40,888 nucleotides of DNA from Tubiluchus corallicola (lineage: Eukaryota; Priapulida; Priapulimorpha; Priapulimorphida; Tubiluchidae), in assembly GCA_030141605.1 (NCBI GenBank), contig JAQGDQ010000621.1, positions 1-40,888 of the forward strand, in the 5' to 3' direction. Under the pieces are notes generated by a model that was given only the letters and a program-made list of their open reading frames with translations, ran no database searches and was not told the origin of the DNA. The number at the start of each line of letters is the position of its first letter. Position 1 is the stretch's first letter. The position numbers and the translations under genes were made by a program. Below, piece after piece: positions 40,501-40,888 of the stretch.

Positions 40501-40888
40501 TTAAAAGTTACTTAAATTGACCTCACAGGTCAAGTAGGTTTTTGACTCTTGTTCTGTCTTCTGGAATCATGCTGGCTGCTCTAATTTGGTACCAGCAAAG
40601 TAGTCTGGACACATTGGCTGAGGTGGTTTGTAATAGCTTTTTTAAATTTTTTTATTATTAGTTTTGCTGCACGAGTGTTTATGTATTTGAAATGGTATAA
40701 GATCATTTTATTATTAAACATTTATACCTGTTGTGTAAATGCTTCTTGCAGCCATAAGATTATCATTACTGGTTTTTTAGAATTGGTACCTGAAAAGAAG
40801 AAGAAGAAAAAGAAACCAAAGAAAGAAGAAGTGGTTACAGAGGAGATAACTATTGAAGAAGTAGAGGTTGAAGAAGTTGTTGAAGAAA
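2780..40888 (+). CDS. Titin/connectin-like giant muscle protein, partial multi-exon gene model
   Basis: This is the overall gene model; the exons are listed separately. Translation gives one partial and six complete I-set Ig domains, with the conserved Trp of strand C, a D-x-G-x-Y-type strand F, and the N-x-F/A-G turn followed by A-E-L-x-V. A PEVK-like stretch follows, in which Lys blocks alternate with Glu/Val/Pro segments. Ig domains next to PEVK repeats in a gene this large are characteristic of titin-family proteins, which act as molecular springs and scaffolds in the sarcomere. From the exon ending at 5519 onward, boundaries are phase 1, with phase-0 introns only inside Ig domains, and the frame stays open throughout. 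No start codon, promoter, kinase, Fn3 domain or stop codon is visible, so both ends lie outside. Titin-like identity is strong; orthology to a particular titin, Sls or twitchin-type gene is not established. Confidence 0.85.
3042..3706. mobile_element. 660-bp terminal-inverted-repeat element, copy in right arm
   Basis: It starts TGTGTGCTTGCAAACCAAAA and ends with an imperfect inverse (TTTTGCTATGCAATCATAC), so termini of about 35 bp are inverted. No transposase is encoded. Related copies lie at 1168-1824, 7698-8265 and 21261-21920, defining a non-autonomous DNA-transposon-like family. Confidence 0.75.
4212..4551 (+). repeat. tRNA-derived SINE with ATT tail (right arm)
   Basis: A tRNA-like head has an A-box-like TAGTCTAGTGG at about 4226-4236 and a B-box GAGTTCGAACC at 4268-4278. 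A non-tRNA body follows, then a long (ATT)n tail. This is the typical layout of a polymerase III retroposon. The family name is not recognised. Confidence 0.8.
4701..4826 (+). CDS. Ig exon: middle of Ig-2
   Basis: This exon has 42 codons, phase 0 at both ends, with CTCAG acceptor and CAG|GTAACC donor. It encodes strands B to D of an Ig domain: D-V-K-F-T-S-K, then G-I-P-K-P-L-V-T-W-Y with the core Trp, then R-V-R-V-S-E-E-D-D. The usual strand-B Cys is replaced by Ser/Thr, so no canonical disulfide is expected, which is common in cytosolic Ig domains of titin. Confidence 0.88.
4866..5110. repeat. Minisatellite with GTGGTTTGATGCCATG core
   Basis: Three tandem units of roughly 80-90 bp, each with TCTTGC(GGA)GTGGTTTGATGCCATGCTTGG, in the intron before exon 5414. 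Alternate units differ in the TTTTAACAAATAATCTGAAA or CAGCAATGCTCTGAAA segment, suggesting a two-unit higher-order period. The rest of the intron to 5413 shows nothing recognised. Confidence 0.85.
5414..5519 (+). CDS. Ig exon: C-terminal part of Ig-2
   Basis: Acceptor CTGCAG, donor GTGC|GTAAGT. The first codons continue the phase-0 frame: V-L-E-I-G-K, D-D-V-G-Y-Y-S-L-T-A-S-N-P-A-G, then A-H-L-E-V-V. This completes Ig-2 over three exons. It ends in phase 1, starting the phase-1 pattern of later exon borders. It is flanked on both sides by introns carrying the same minisatellite. Confidence 0.88.
5650..6075. repeat. Minisatellite with GTGGTTTGATGCCATG core, second block
   Basis: About five more units of the repeat seen at 4866-5110, now on the other side of exon 5414-5519. 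It has the same orientation and the same alternation of two unit types. Confidence 0.85.
6180..6310. repeat. Dispersed repeat fragment, copy 1
   Basis: Shares a block (TTCAATT, CGTTTACACAAT, TTTAATTATGAA, GACCAGGAGGTCACC, AGCAGCCACATAG) with 9270-9400. A weaker relative is at 12590-12680. The family is unknown. Confidence 0.6.
6332..6667. mobile_element. Non-autonomous Tc1/mariner-Tigger-like element (MITE)
   Basis: Termini CAGTCGACCCTCGTTAAACC and its inverse GGTTTATCGAGGGTTGACTG match in about 20 of 22 positions. TA follows on the right; the left flank is TG, perhaps a mutated TA. It is 336 bp with no coding capacity. The CAGT-x-x-x-CCCTCG terminus resembles pogo/Tigger-type MITEs. Confidence 0.75.
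7698..8265. mobile_element. 660-bp terminal-inverted-repeat element, truncated copy
   Basis: It starts TGCTTGCAAACCAAAACCGT and matches the family to the AATAATCCTCAT segment, then stops before the second terminus. It lies inside the 7.5-kb intron. Confidence 0.72.
8648..8893. repeat. Two-copy tandem duplication, about 120-bp unit
   Basis: The segment with ACACACC(A/G)CAGACA, CTTCTATATAAGTGCCACAT and TTGCGCAGCCTGCTTGAATA occurs twice in tandem with few changes. It has no coding meaning; a minus-strand frame across it is a by-product. Confidence 0.85.
9270..9400. repeat. Dispersed repeat fragment, copy 2
   Basis: Matches 6180-6310 in order and orientation, ending ACCAAGAGGTCACCCAACAG and CCACATAGAC. 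It is probably the same retroposon or MITE remnant. Confidence 0.6.
9868..10630. mobile_element. Foldback-type element with long inverted arms
   Basis: Arms 9868-10100 and about 10416-10630 are inverted copies (for example ACAAATTCAGTATATGAGGG against CCCTCATATACTGAATTTGT). The right arm lacks about 28 bp. The loop of about 315 bp contains a short direct repeat, GCAAGGTAGGTAGGT. The inner arm ends carry GGGGCCGTCCACATAT. No transposase is present, and the frames across the arms are not real genes. Confidence 0.75.
11096..11518. mobile_element. Non-autonomous hAT-like element
   Basis: Terminal inverted repeats CAGGGGTGTGCAAACT and GTTGCACACCTCTG (inverse), flanked by 8-bp target duplications GTATAAGT and GTATAAAT (one mismatch). 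The GCGGCCCGCGGGCC motif just inside is typical of hAT MITEs. 423 bp, no transposase. Confidence 0.85.
11848..12046. repeat. Two-copy direct duplication, about 125-bp unit
   Basis: GGAGTATTGAA ... CCATACACTGACCAGCCT(T/C)GGTGTTGCTTTACTT occurs twice, the second copy more diverged. It has no link to coding sequence. Confidence 0.75.
12529..12565. repeat. (GTAA)n microsatellite
   Basis: Interrupted run of GTAA tetramers in the 7.5-kb intron, next to a repeat fragment at about 12590-12680 related to 6180-6310. Confidence 0.9.
12932..12944. repeat. Poly-G run of 13
   Basis: A GCGCGC segment followed by 13 G, about 80 bp before the acceptor of exon 13022. It is a likely sequencing and length-variation hotspot and could form G-rich structure in the pre-mRNA. 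Confidence 0.9.
13022..13167 (+). CDS. Ig exon: Lys-rich linker and N-terminal half of Ig-3
   Basis: Acceptor TTTTCAG, donor CCACAG|GTAAAT. The split codon joins correctly with the exon ending at 5519. It encodes a basic linker (K-P-K-R-K-K-K-K-E-K) and then strands A-B of an Ig domain with V-L-K-C-Q-F-S-G-E-P-S-P-Q. It ends in phase 0 just before the conserved V-T-W. The basic linker foreshadows the Lys blocks of the later PEVK-like exons. Confidence 0.88.
13168..14817 (+). other. Introns around exon 13584-13770
   Basis: 13168-13583 (inside Ig-3) and 13771-14817 (between Ig-3 and Ig-4) are AT-rich. I see no repeats, RNA genes or extra exons in them. Confidence 0.6.
13584..13770 (+). CDS. 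Ig exon: C-terminal half of Ig-3
   Basis: Starts V-T-W-E-F-N-G and runs through Y-L-T-I-T, H-S-G-K-Y-S-A-V-A-T-N-E-F-G to T-C-V-A-E-M-V-V-E. Acceptor GTAG, donor GAAG|GTAATG, phase 0 in and phase 1 out. The Cys in strand G together with the strand-B Cys is a pattern seen in I-band titin Ig domains. Confidence 0.9.
14818..14918 (+). CDS. Ig exon: N-terminal half of Ig-4
   Basis: Acceptor GCAATAG, donor CCAGAG|GTAAGT. It encodes G-E-P-P-Q-F-A-T-V-P then T-L-S-F-T-C-K-T-V-G-E-P-K-P-E, strands A-B of an I-set Ig. It ends in phase 0 at the same place in the fold as the exon at 13022-13167. Confidence 0.88.
14919..16113 (+). other. Intron inside Ig-4
   Basis: 1.2 kb. A minus-strand frame of 90 codons at 15570-15842 has an AATAAA on the same strand at about 15492, which hints at a retroposed transcript end. 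No protein family is recognised. Otherwise nothing. Confidence 0.5.
16114..16300 (+). CDS. Ig exon: C-terminal half of Ig-4
   Basis: Acceptor TTTTTGTAG, donor GAAG|GTCAGT. It begins I-S-W-L-C-N-G-K-P-V and contains D-S-G-I-Y-T-A-V-A-K-N-Q-F-G-T-A-K-C and A-E-L-L-V-E. It is 187 nt, the same length as the matching exon of Ig-3, which supports tandem origin of the Ig exon pairs. Confidence 0.9.
16301..16896 (+). other. Intron between Ig-4 and Ig-5
   Basis: 596 bp, AT-rich, no repeat or extra exon recognised. Confidence 0.6.
16897..17184 (+). CDS. Single-exon Ig domain (Ig-5)
   Basis: This is a complete 96-codon, phase 1-1 exon: P-P-K-Y-V-I-L-P-Q start, F-T-C-Q-V-S-G-T-P-S-P-E-V-T-W core, Q-L-T-I-P, D-S-G-D-Y-T-V-T-A-K-N-P-F-G, T-E-L-V-V-E end. 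The intron that splits Ig-3 and Ig-4 before V-T-W is absent. Acceptor TTGCAG, donor GAAG|GTAAGG. Confidence 0.93.
17185..17774 (+). other. Intron between Ig-5 and Ig-6
   Basis: 590 bp, no repeat or extra exon recognised. Confidence 0.6.
17775..18062 (+). CDS. Single-exon Ig domain (Ig-6)
   Basis: A second 288-nt phase 1-1 exon holding a whole Ig domain: I-A-P-E-F-L-E-G-P start, V-F-K-C-R-V-I-G-K-P-L-P-T-V-T-W, Q-L-T-I-T, D-T-G-T-Y-T-A-V-A-K-N-R-F-G, S-E-L-L-V-E end. Acceptor TCTGCAG, donor GAAG|GTGTGT. It has the same length as Ig-5. The exon is more G+C-rich than the flanking introns. Confidence 0.93.
18063..18622 (+). other. Intron after Ig-6
   Basis: 560 bp. A frame of 68 codons at 18370-18576 has no titin-like composition and no matching splice pair, so nothing is called here. 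Confidence 0.6.
18623..18697 (+). CDS. Short Glu/Thr-rich linker exon
   Basis: 75 nt, phase 1-1, acceptor TTTTCAG and donor CCG|GTGAGT. It encodes V-E-R-M-E-I-I-E-T-R-T-V-T-T-V-E-E-Q-L, a disordered acidic segment after the Ig block. No domain is recognised. Confidence 0.75.
19159..19714. mobile_element. Non-autonomous Tc1/mariner-Tigger-like element (MITE)
   Basis: Termini CAGTGTTCCCTCGCTACATC and the inverse ending GCGAGGGAACACTG, flanked by TA on both sides. 556 bp without transposase. The internal part near the left end contains TCGCGG/TTTCGCGGG motifs seen in widespread MITEs of this type. It lies in the intron 18698-20033, whose remainder shows nothing recognised. Confidence 0.85.
20034..20105 (+). 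CDS. Short acidic PEVK-like exon
   Basis: 72 nt, phase 1-1, acceptor TTTCTAG and a weak donor ACAG|GTTCAT. It encodes D-V-S-K-V-T-M-E-L-V-T-I-V-Q-P-T-E-E-V-E-E-E-T-T. It resembles the exon at 22035-22115 in its Q-P-T-[EK]-E pattern and E-x-T end, which supports it as a real duplicated exon. Confidence 0.72.
20106..20954 (+). other. Intron in early PEVK-like region
   Basis: 849 bp, AT-rich, no repeat or extra exon recognised. The donor GTTCAT at its start is weak. Confidence 0.55.
20955..21122 (+). CDS. Lys-block/Glu-rich PEVK-like exon
   Basis: 168 nt, phase 1-1. It opens E-E-V-V-T-T-K-K-I-K-K-K-K-K-K-E-K and continues with E-V-E-F-E-V-type repeats. Acceptor TTATTAG, donor GAAG|GTAGTT. It is related to the exons at 22419 and 23160, which have the same order of Lys block, E-T-F/T-x-E-V-E-F-E-V and closing E. 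Confidence 0.82.
21261..21920. mobile_element. 660-bp terminal-inverted-repeat element, full copy
   Basis: Both ends are preserved: TGTGTGCTTGCA at the start and TGCAAGCACACA at the end, a perfect 12-bp inversion. A target-site duplication is not clear. It lies in the intron between exons 20955-21122 and 22035-22115. Confidence 0.78.
22035..22115 (+). CDS. Short acidic PEVK-like exon
   Basis: 81 nt, phase 1-1, acceptor TTTCAAG, donor ACAG|GTTTGT. It encodes D-I-E-M-S-K-E-E-I-E-I-S-T-F-V-Q-P-T-K-E-E-L. It is the duplicate partner of 20034-20105, so short exon plus Lys-block exon seems to have been duplicated as a pair. Confidence 0.75.
22116..23159 (+). other. Introns flanking exon 22419-22607
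   Basis: 22116-22418 and 22608-23159 are AT-rich with nothing recognised. The donor GTATTC after 22607 is weak. Confidence 0.55.
22419..22607 (+). CDS. Lys-block/Glu-rich PEVK-like exon
   Basis: 189 nt, phase 1-1, acceptor CTGTAG, donor GAAG|GTATTC. It encodes E-E-E-T-V-V-K-K-V-K-K-K-K-K-P-K followed by F-P-E-V-E-F-E-V and P-E-E-I-V-E-Q-E-F-E-M. It is likely disordered; no folded domain was seen. Confidence 0.82.
23160..23345 (+). CDS. Lys-block/Glu-rich PEVK-like exon
   Basis: 186 nt, phase 1-1, acceptor TTCTCAG, donor GAAG|GTATTG. It encodes E-E-V-V-T-K-K-A then K-K-K-K-K-K-K-P-V-E, E-V-E-F-E-V-P-K-E-P and P-E-E-V-T-E-A-E-F-E-V. It is the closest relative of the exon at 22419-22607 in length and layout. 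Confidence 0.84.
23346..24341 (+). other. Intron before the long Glu-rich exon
   Basis: 996 bp, AT-rich, no repeat, RNA gene or extra exon recognised. Confidence 0.55.
24342..24602 (+). CDS. Long Glu-rich exon without Lys block
   Basis: 261 nt (87 codons), phase 1-1, acceptor TTGTCTAG, donor CAGG|GTAAGT. It is strongly acidic: E-V-E-L-I-P-E-E-K-V-S-D-V-E, then I-N-I-Q-R-R-V-S-E-I-E-Q-K-I, a possible short helix. An acidic run and I-E-E-V-V-E-E-Q end it. It is the longest exon of this region and is unlike the repeated ones, so it is a unique linker. Function is unknown beyond probable elasticity. Confidence 0.8.
24603..26183 (+). other. Intron after the long Glu-rich exon
   Basis: 1.58 kb. 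Around 25043 a CAGGGTTGCCACCACTCCTG motif resembles one end of hAT-type repeats, but no matching opposite end was found. The rest is AT-rich with nothing recognised. Confidence 0.5.
26184..26243 (+). CDS. Short acidic PEVK-like exon
   Basis: 60 nt, phase 1-1, acceptor TTTTAAG, donor CCAG|GTACTG. It encodes V-P-T-E-R-S-E-I-T-I-E-F-E-T-P-E-E-I-A-P. No ORF caller would find it alone; phase, composition and splice sites support it. Confidence 0.7.
26244..26659 (+). other. Intron before the poly-lysine exon
   Basis: 416 bp. Two overlapping frames of about 60 codons at 26304-26557 lack splice support and titin-like composition. Nothing is called. Confidence 0.55.
26660..26707 (+). CDS. Short poly-lysine exon
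   Basis: 48 nt, phase 1-1, acceptor TTTTTAG, donor GAAG|GTGAGT. It encodes E-V-E followed by an unbroken run of nine Lys, then P-K-D-E. It is the Lys block of the larger PEVK-like exons standing alone as its own exon. Confidence 0.75.
26850..27173. mobile_element. Non-autonomous TA-flanked MITE
   Basis: Starts CAGTAAGTCCTCGCCTAACG and ends with TTTGGACTTACTG, the inverse of the first 12 bases with one change, between two TA dinucleotides. 324 bp, no coding capacity. A related start, CAGCAAAGTCCTCACTTAATG, occurs in the palindrome arms at about 768 and, inverted, about 4090-4110. Confidence 0.7.
27310..27398 (+). CDS. Ig exon: N-terminal part of Ig-7
   Basis: Acceptor TTTACAG, donor AAAG|GTGAAA, phase 1 in and 0 out. 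It encodes L-E-A-P-T-L-T-P-M-D-D-V then T-K-A-H-F-R-T-K, strands A-B of an Ig. The strand-B Cys is replaced. The intron sits earlier in the fold than in Ig-3 and Ig-4. A minisatellite begins a few bases after the donor. Confidence 0.85.
27413..28462. repeat. Intronic minisatellite, about 27-bp unit
   Basis: Roughly 38 tandem units of the pattern CTACAAAGTGAAGTTATTC plus TTTTTTAT, with variants (GTCAATCTTC, GTTACTG, CAGAAG). A rare variant, TATCCC followed by a T-run and CTACAAACAG, recurs 428 bp apart (27611 and 28039), so blocks of many units were duplicated together. The rest of the intron, 28463-28998, shows nothing recognised. Confidence 0.93.
28999..29203 (+). CDS. Ig exon: C-terminal part of Ig-7
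   Basis: Acceptor CGTTTAG, donor CCAA|GTAAGT. It encodes V-T-G-N-P-K-P-V-I-S-W-Y, A-E-L-I-I-E, D-Q-G-K-Y-W-A-K-A-V-N-D-V-G-E-A and a closing A-Q-L-W-V-P. The core Trp and Tyr are present, and neither strand-B nor strand-F Cys is found. This Ig domain interrupts the PEVK-like region. Confidence 0.9.
29429..29738. mobile_element. Non-autonomous hAT-like element
   Basis: Inverted termini CAGTGGTTCTTAACCTGGG and GGTTAAGAACCACTG, flanked by a perfect 8-bp target duplication CATTAAAG (29421-29428 and 29739-29746). 310 bp, no transposase. The perfect flanks suggest a fairly recent insertion. It lies in the intron 29204-30455; the remaining part of that intron shows nothing recognised. Confidence 0.92.
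30456..30566 (+). CDS. Acidic linker exon
   Basis: 111 nt, phase 1-1, acceptor TTCCAG, donor ATAG|GTATGC. It encodes M-E-T-F-T-V-V-E-E-I-P-F-E-K-P-E-Q-Q-E then R-P-E-E-E-L-P-L-D-V. It leads from the last Ig domain into the Lys/Glu repeats. Confidence 0.78.
   Translation, partial: WKRSQLWRKFHLKSLNNKKQLCDPRKNFHLMFHPLP
30718..30885 (+). CDS. Lys-block/Glu-Val exon, diverged founder of the tandem family
   Basis: 168 nt, phase 1-1, acceptor TTGACAG, donor ACAG|GTGGGT. The order is E-I-G-T-E-K, eight Lys, E-E-D-I-T-V-T-E, then I-P-E-E-V-T-I-E-I-V-E-E-M-P-K-E-I. It has the same plan as the repeated exons downstream but is clearly older in sequence. Confidence 0.85.
31130..31290 (+). pseudogene. 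Dead PEVK-like exon copy
   Basis: In one frame this stretch reads E-V-T-E-E-T-I-L-E-E-E-E-T-E-Q-V, then I-P-E-Q-I-A-L-K-L-V-E-E-V-P-I-E-A-G. This closely resembles the exons at 37548 and 38525. Where those have the Pro codon CCA after the Lys block, this copy has the stop TGA. The TTTTAG acceptor and GTTTGT donor are also gone. The copy seems no longer spliced; it lies in the intron 30886-31540. Confidence 0.75.
31541..31720 (+). CDS. PEVK-like repeat exon A1, copy 1
   Basis: 180 nt, phase 1-1, acceptor TTTTTTTAG, donor GCAG|GTTTGT. Plan: E-L-V-R-E, K-block ending K-P-K-K, E-V-V-T-E-E-I-T-L-E-E, V-P-E-E-V-T-L-E-V-V, I-P-A-E-I-P-E-E-V-V-E-A. This copy has Arg where the others have Pro in E-L-V-P-E, and Ala for Val in E-E-A-V-E-E. 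Confidence 0.9.
32356..32535 (+). CDS. PEVK-like repeat exon A2, copy 1
   Basis: 180 nt, phase 1-1, acceptor ATTTTTCAG, donor GCAG|GTTTGT. It has the same 60-residue plan as exon A1, and E-E-I-V-E-A replaces E-E-V-V-E-A near the end. A1 and A2 are told apart mainly by their introns and acceptors (TTTTAG against TTTTCAG). Confidence 0.9.
32700..32769 (+). pseudogene. Relic or optional exon between repeat exons A2 and A1
   Basis: After TTTTTTCAG the frame reads E-E-S-V-T-K-V-V-T-S-E-V-V-E-L-M-P-S-D-G, which fits the protein's style. The nearest donor CAG|GTTACT leaves phase 2, which would break the downstream frame. In the two later units (about 34220 and 35735) the acceptor CAG has become CAA. 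Confidence 0.45.
33088..33267 (+). CDS. PEVK-like repeat exon A1, copy 2
   Basis: 180 nt, phase 1-1, acceptor TTTTTTAG, donor GCAG|GTTTGT. It matches the family consensus starting E-L-V-P-E. It sits 1547 nt after copy 1 of A1, which gives the period of the duplicated unit. Confidence 0.9.
33882..34061 (+). CDS. PEVK-like repeat exon A2, copy 2
   Basis: 180 nt, phase 1-1, acceptor ATTTTTCAG, donor GCAG|GTTTGT. It differs from copy 1 by E-E-I-T-I-E-E for E-E-I-T-L-E-E. This exon and its downstream intron are almost identical to the copy at 35400, so that duplication is recent. Confidence 0.9.
34607..34786 (+). CDS. PEVK-like repeat exon A1, copy 3
   Basis: 180 nt, phase 1-1, acceptor TTTTTTTAG, donor GCAG|GTTTGT. 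It has E-V-E-I-E-E where other copies have E-V-E-V-E-E. It lies 1519 nt after A1 copy 2. Confidence 0.9.
35400..35579 (+). CDS. PEVK-like repeat exon A2, copy 3
   Basis: 180 nt, phase 1-1, acceptor ATTTTTCAG, donor GCAG|GTTTGT. By eye its translation is identical to A2 copy 2, including the E-E-I-T-I-E-E variant. Confidence 0.9.
36123..36302 (+). CDS. PEVK-like repeat exon A1, copy 4
   Basis: 180 nt, phase 1-1, acceptor TTTTTTAG, donor GCAG|GTTTGT. It is the last full exon of the 1.52-kb array. The A2 exon expected about 790 nt later is missing, because the unit is cut at about 36650-36690. Confidence 0.9.
36705..36755 (+). CDS. 5'-truncated exon of type C, possibly rescued by an internal acceptor
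   Basis: Only the last part of a type C exon survives: E-L-V-E-E-V-P-T-E-V-P-E-E-V-A-E-A, donor GCAG|GTTTGT. The normal acceptor and Lys block are deleted. The remaining sequence ACTTTAG just before 36705 is a minimal AG acceptor that keeps phase 1 exactly, which would give a 51-nt exon. The polypyrimidine tract is poor, so this may instead be a dead fragment. Confidence 0.45.
37046..37228 (+). CDS. PEVK-like repeat exon B, copy 1
   Basis: 183 nt, phase 1-1, acceptor TTTTTTAG, donor GAAG|GTTTGT. Plan: E-L-V-P-E, K-block with K-P-K-K-E-E-V-V-T-E-E, V-E-E-T-V-P-E-E-I-I-L-E-L-V-E-E-V-P-V-E-I-T-E-E-V. It has one Glu fewer after the Lys block than the next three copies. Confidence 0.9.
37371..37385 (+). 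CDS. 15-nt microexon, copy 1
   Basis: ATTTGCAG precedes the 15 bases and GTAAGT follows. With the phase-1 base supplied by the exon before, it encodes E-E-T-G-S and returns phase 1. The same arrangement recurs in each 0.97-kb unit. It is supported by splice consensus, phase and repetition, not by transcripts. Confidence 0.6.
37548..37727 (+). CDS. PEVK-like repeat exon C, copy 1
   Basis: 180 nt, phase 1-1, acceptor GATTTTAG, donor GCAG|GTTTGT. Plan: E-L-I-I-E, K-block, P-K-K-E-V-V-T-E-E-I-T-L-E-V, E-E-I-E-Q-V-E-E-E-T-V-P-E-E-I-T-L-E-L-V-E-E-V-P-T-E-V. It is distinct from type B by the E-I-E-Q-V segment. Confidence 0.9.
38020..38205 (+). CDS. PEVK-like repeat exon B, copy 2
   Basis: 186 nt, phase 1-1, acceptor TTTTTTAG, donor GAAG|GTTTGT. 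It has an extra Glu codon after the Lys block (K-K-E-E-E-V-V) compared with copy 1. It lies 974 nt after copy 1. Confidence 0.9.
38348..38362 (+). CDS. 15-nt microexon, copy 2
   Basis: Identical to copy 1 in all 15 bases, with ATTTGCAG acceptor and GTAAGT donor. Encodes E-E-T-G-S in phase 1-1. Confidence 0.6.
38525..38704 (+). CDS. PEVK-like repeat exon C, copy 2
   Basis: 180 nt, phase 1-1, acceptor GATTTTAG, donor GCAG|GTTTGT. By eye the protein is the same as copy 1. Only the choice of Lys codons (AAA or AAG) differs in the Lys block. Confidence 0.9.
38996..39181 (+). CDS. PEVK-like repeat exon B, copy 3
   Basis: 186 nt, phase 1-1, acceptor TTTTTTAG, donor GAAG|GTTTGT. Its protein is the same as copy 2. 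It lies 976 nt after copy 2. Confidence 0.9.
39317..39331 (+). CDS. 15-nt microexon, copy 3
   Basis: The 15 bases are identical to copies 1 and 2. The bases just before the acceptor have changed (ACAATTGCAG instead of TTATTTGCAG), but the CAG and the GTAAGT donor are kept. Encodes E-E-T-G-S. Confidence 0.58.
39495..39674 (+). CDS. PEVK-like repeat exon C, copy 3
   Basis: 180 nt, phase 1-1, acceptor GATTTTAG, donor GCAG|GTTTGT. It has E-E-V-V-E-A where the first two C copies have E-E-V-A-E-A. Confidence 0.9.
39967..40152 (+). CDS. PEVK-like repeat exon B, copy 4
   Basis: 186 nt, phase 1-1, acceptor TTTTTTAG, donor GAAG|GTTTGT. It has Phe for Val near the end (E-E-V-F-E-E), otherwise it matches copies 2 and 3. 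Confidence 0.9.
40295..40309 (+). CDS. 15-nt microexon, diverged copy 4
   Basis: Three of 15 bases differ from the other copies, giving E-K-I-G-Y with the supplied phase-1 base. The frame has no stop, and both GCAG acceptor and GTAAGT donor remain. The exon C after it is truncated. Confidence 0.5.
40359..40487 (+). pseudogene. 5'-truncated exon C copy, with possible 51-nt rescued exon
   Basis: Intron sequence (TTTTATTCT) is fused directly to V-T-E-E-I-T-L-E-V, so the acceptor and the Lys block are lost by a deletion that shortens this unit to 814 nt. The rest of the exon is open to GCAG|GTTTGT. The internal AACTTTAG at 40430-40436 could serve as an in-frame acceptor for 40437-40487, the same site left in the truncated exon at 36705. 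Confidence 0.5.
40781..40888 (+). CDS. PEVK-like repeat exon B, copy 5, cut by window end
   Basis: Acceptor TTTTTTAG at 40773-40780. It encodes E-L-V-P-E, the K-block, P-K-K-E-E-V-V-T-E-E and on to V-V-E-E, and runs off the window. Like copy 1 it has two Glu after the Lys block, not three. Confidence 0.88.

Larger units (their letters stand above)
36690..40888. repeat. Tandem segmental duplication, about 0.97-kb unit
   Basis: The unit order is exon B, microexon, exon C. B exons start at 37046, 38020, 38996, 39967 and 40781, giving spacings of 974, 976, 971 and 814, the last being shortened by deletion. The array begins with a truncated C exon at 36705 and continues past the right edge. Confidence 0.95.

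Overview
The window looks like part of one very large animal muscle gene, a titin/connectin-like giant protein, read on the plus strand and cut at both window edges. The DNA is A+T-rich and eukaryotic. It has many GT-AG introns, dispersed non-autonomous DNA transposons, a tRNA-derived SINE, minisatellites and microsatellites. There is no sign of operons or bacterial genes. The species cannot be read directly. Titin-type Ig exons with PEVK-like exons point to a bilaterian, and an invertebrate chordate such as an ascidian would fit, but that is a guess.

Layout. (1) 40-4844: a large inverted repeat with arms of about 2.18 kb and a 433-bp spacer. Each arm carries the same two Ig exons, antisense on the left and sense on the right. 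(2) 2780-18062: exons for one partial and five complete Ig domains. They are separated by introns rich in transposon remnants, including a 7.5-kb intron at 5520-13021. (3) 18623-26707: short and medium Glu/Val-rich exons, some with poly-lysine blocks, that begin a PEVK-like region. (4) 27310-29203: one more Ig domain, split by an intron holding a roughly 1-kb minisatellite. (5) 30456-40888: a PEVK-like region that has grown by tandem segmental duplication. A 1.52-kb unit carrying two 180-nt exons repeats from about 31.4 to 36.6 kb. A 0.97-kb unit carrying a 183/186-nt exon, a 15-nt microexon and a 180-nt exon repeats from about 36.7 kb to past the right edge.

From 5414 onward the exons join at phase-1 boundaries, except for phase-0 introns inside Ig domains. 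One frame therefore stays open across the window, and nearly every PEVK-like exon can be skipped without a frameshift. The protein would combine folded Ig domains with a long charged disordered segment of alternating Lys blocks and Glu/Val/Pro stretches. By analogy with titin this is an elastic sarcomere spring; that function is inferred. Exon borders were set by eye from splice consensus, frame and comparison between copies; no transcript data were available.
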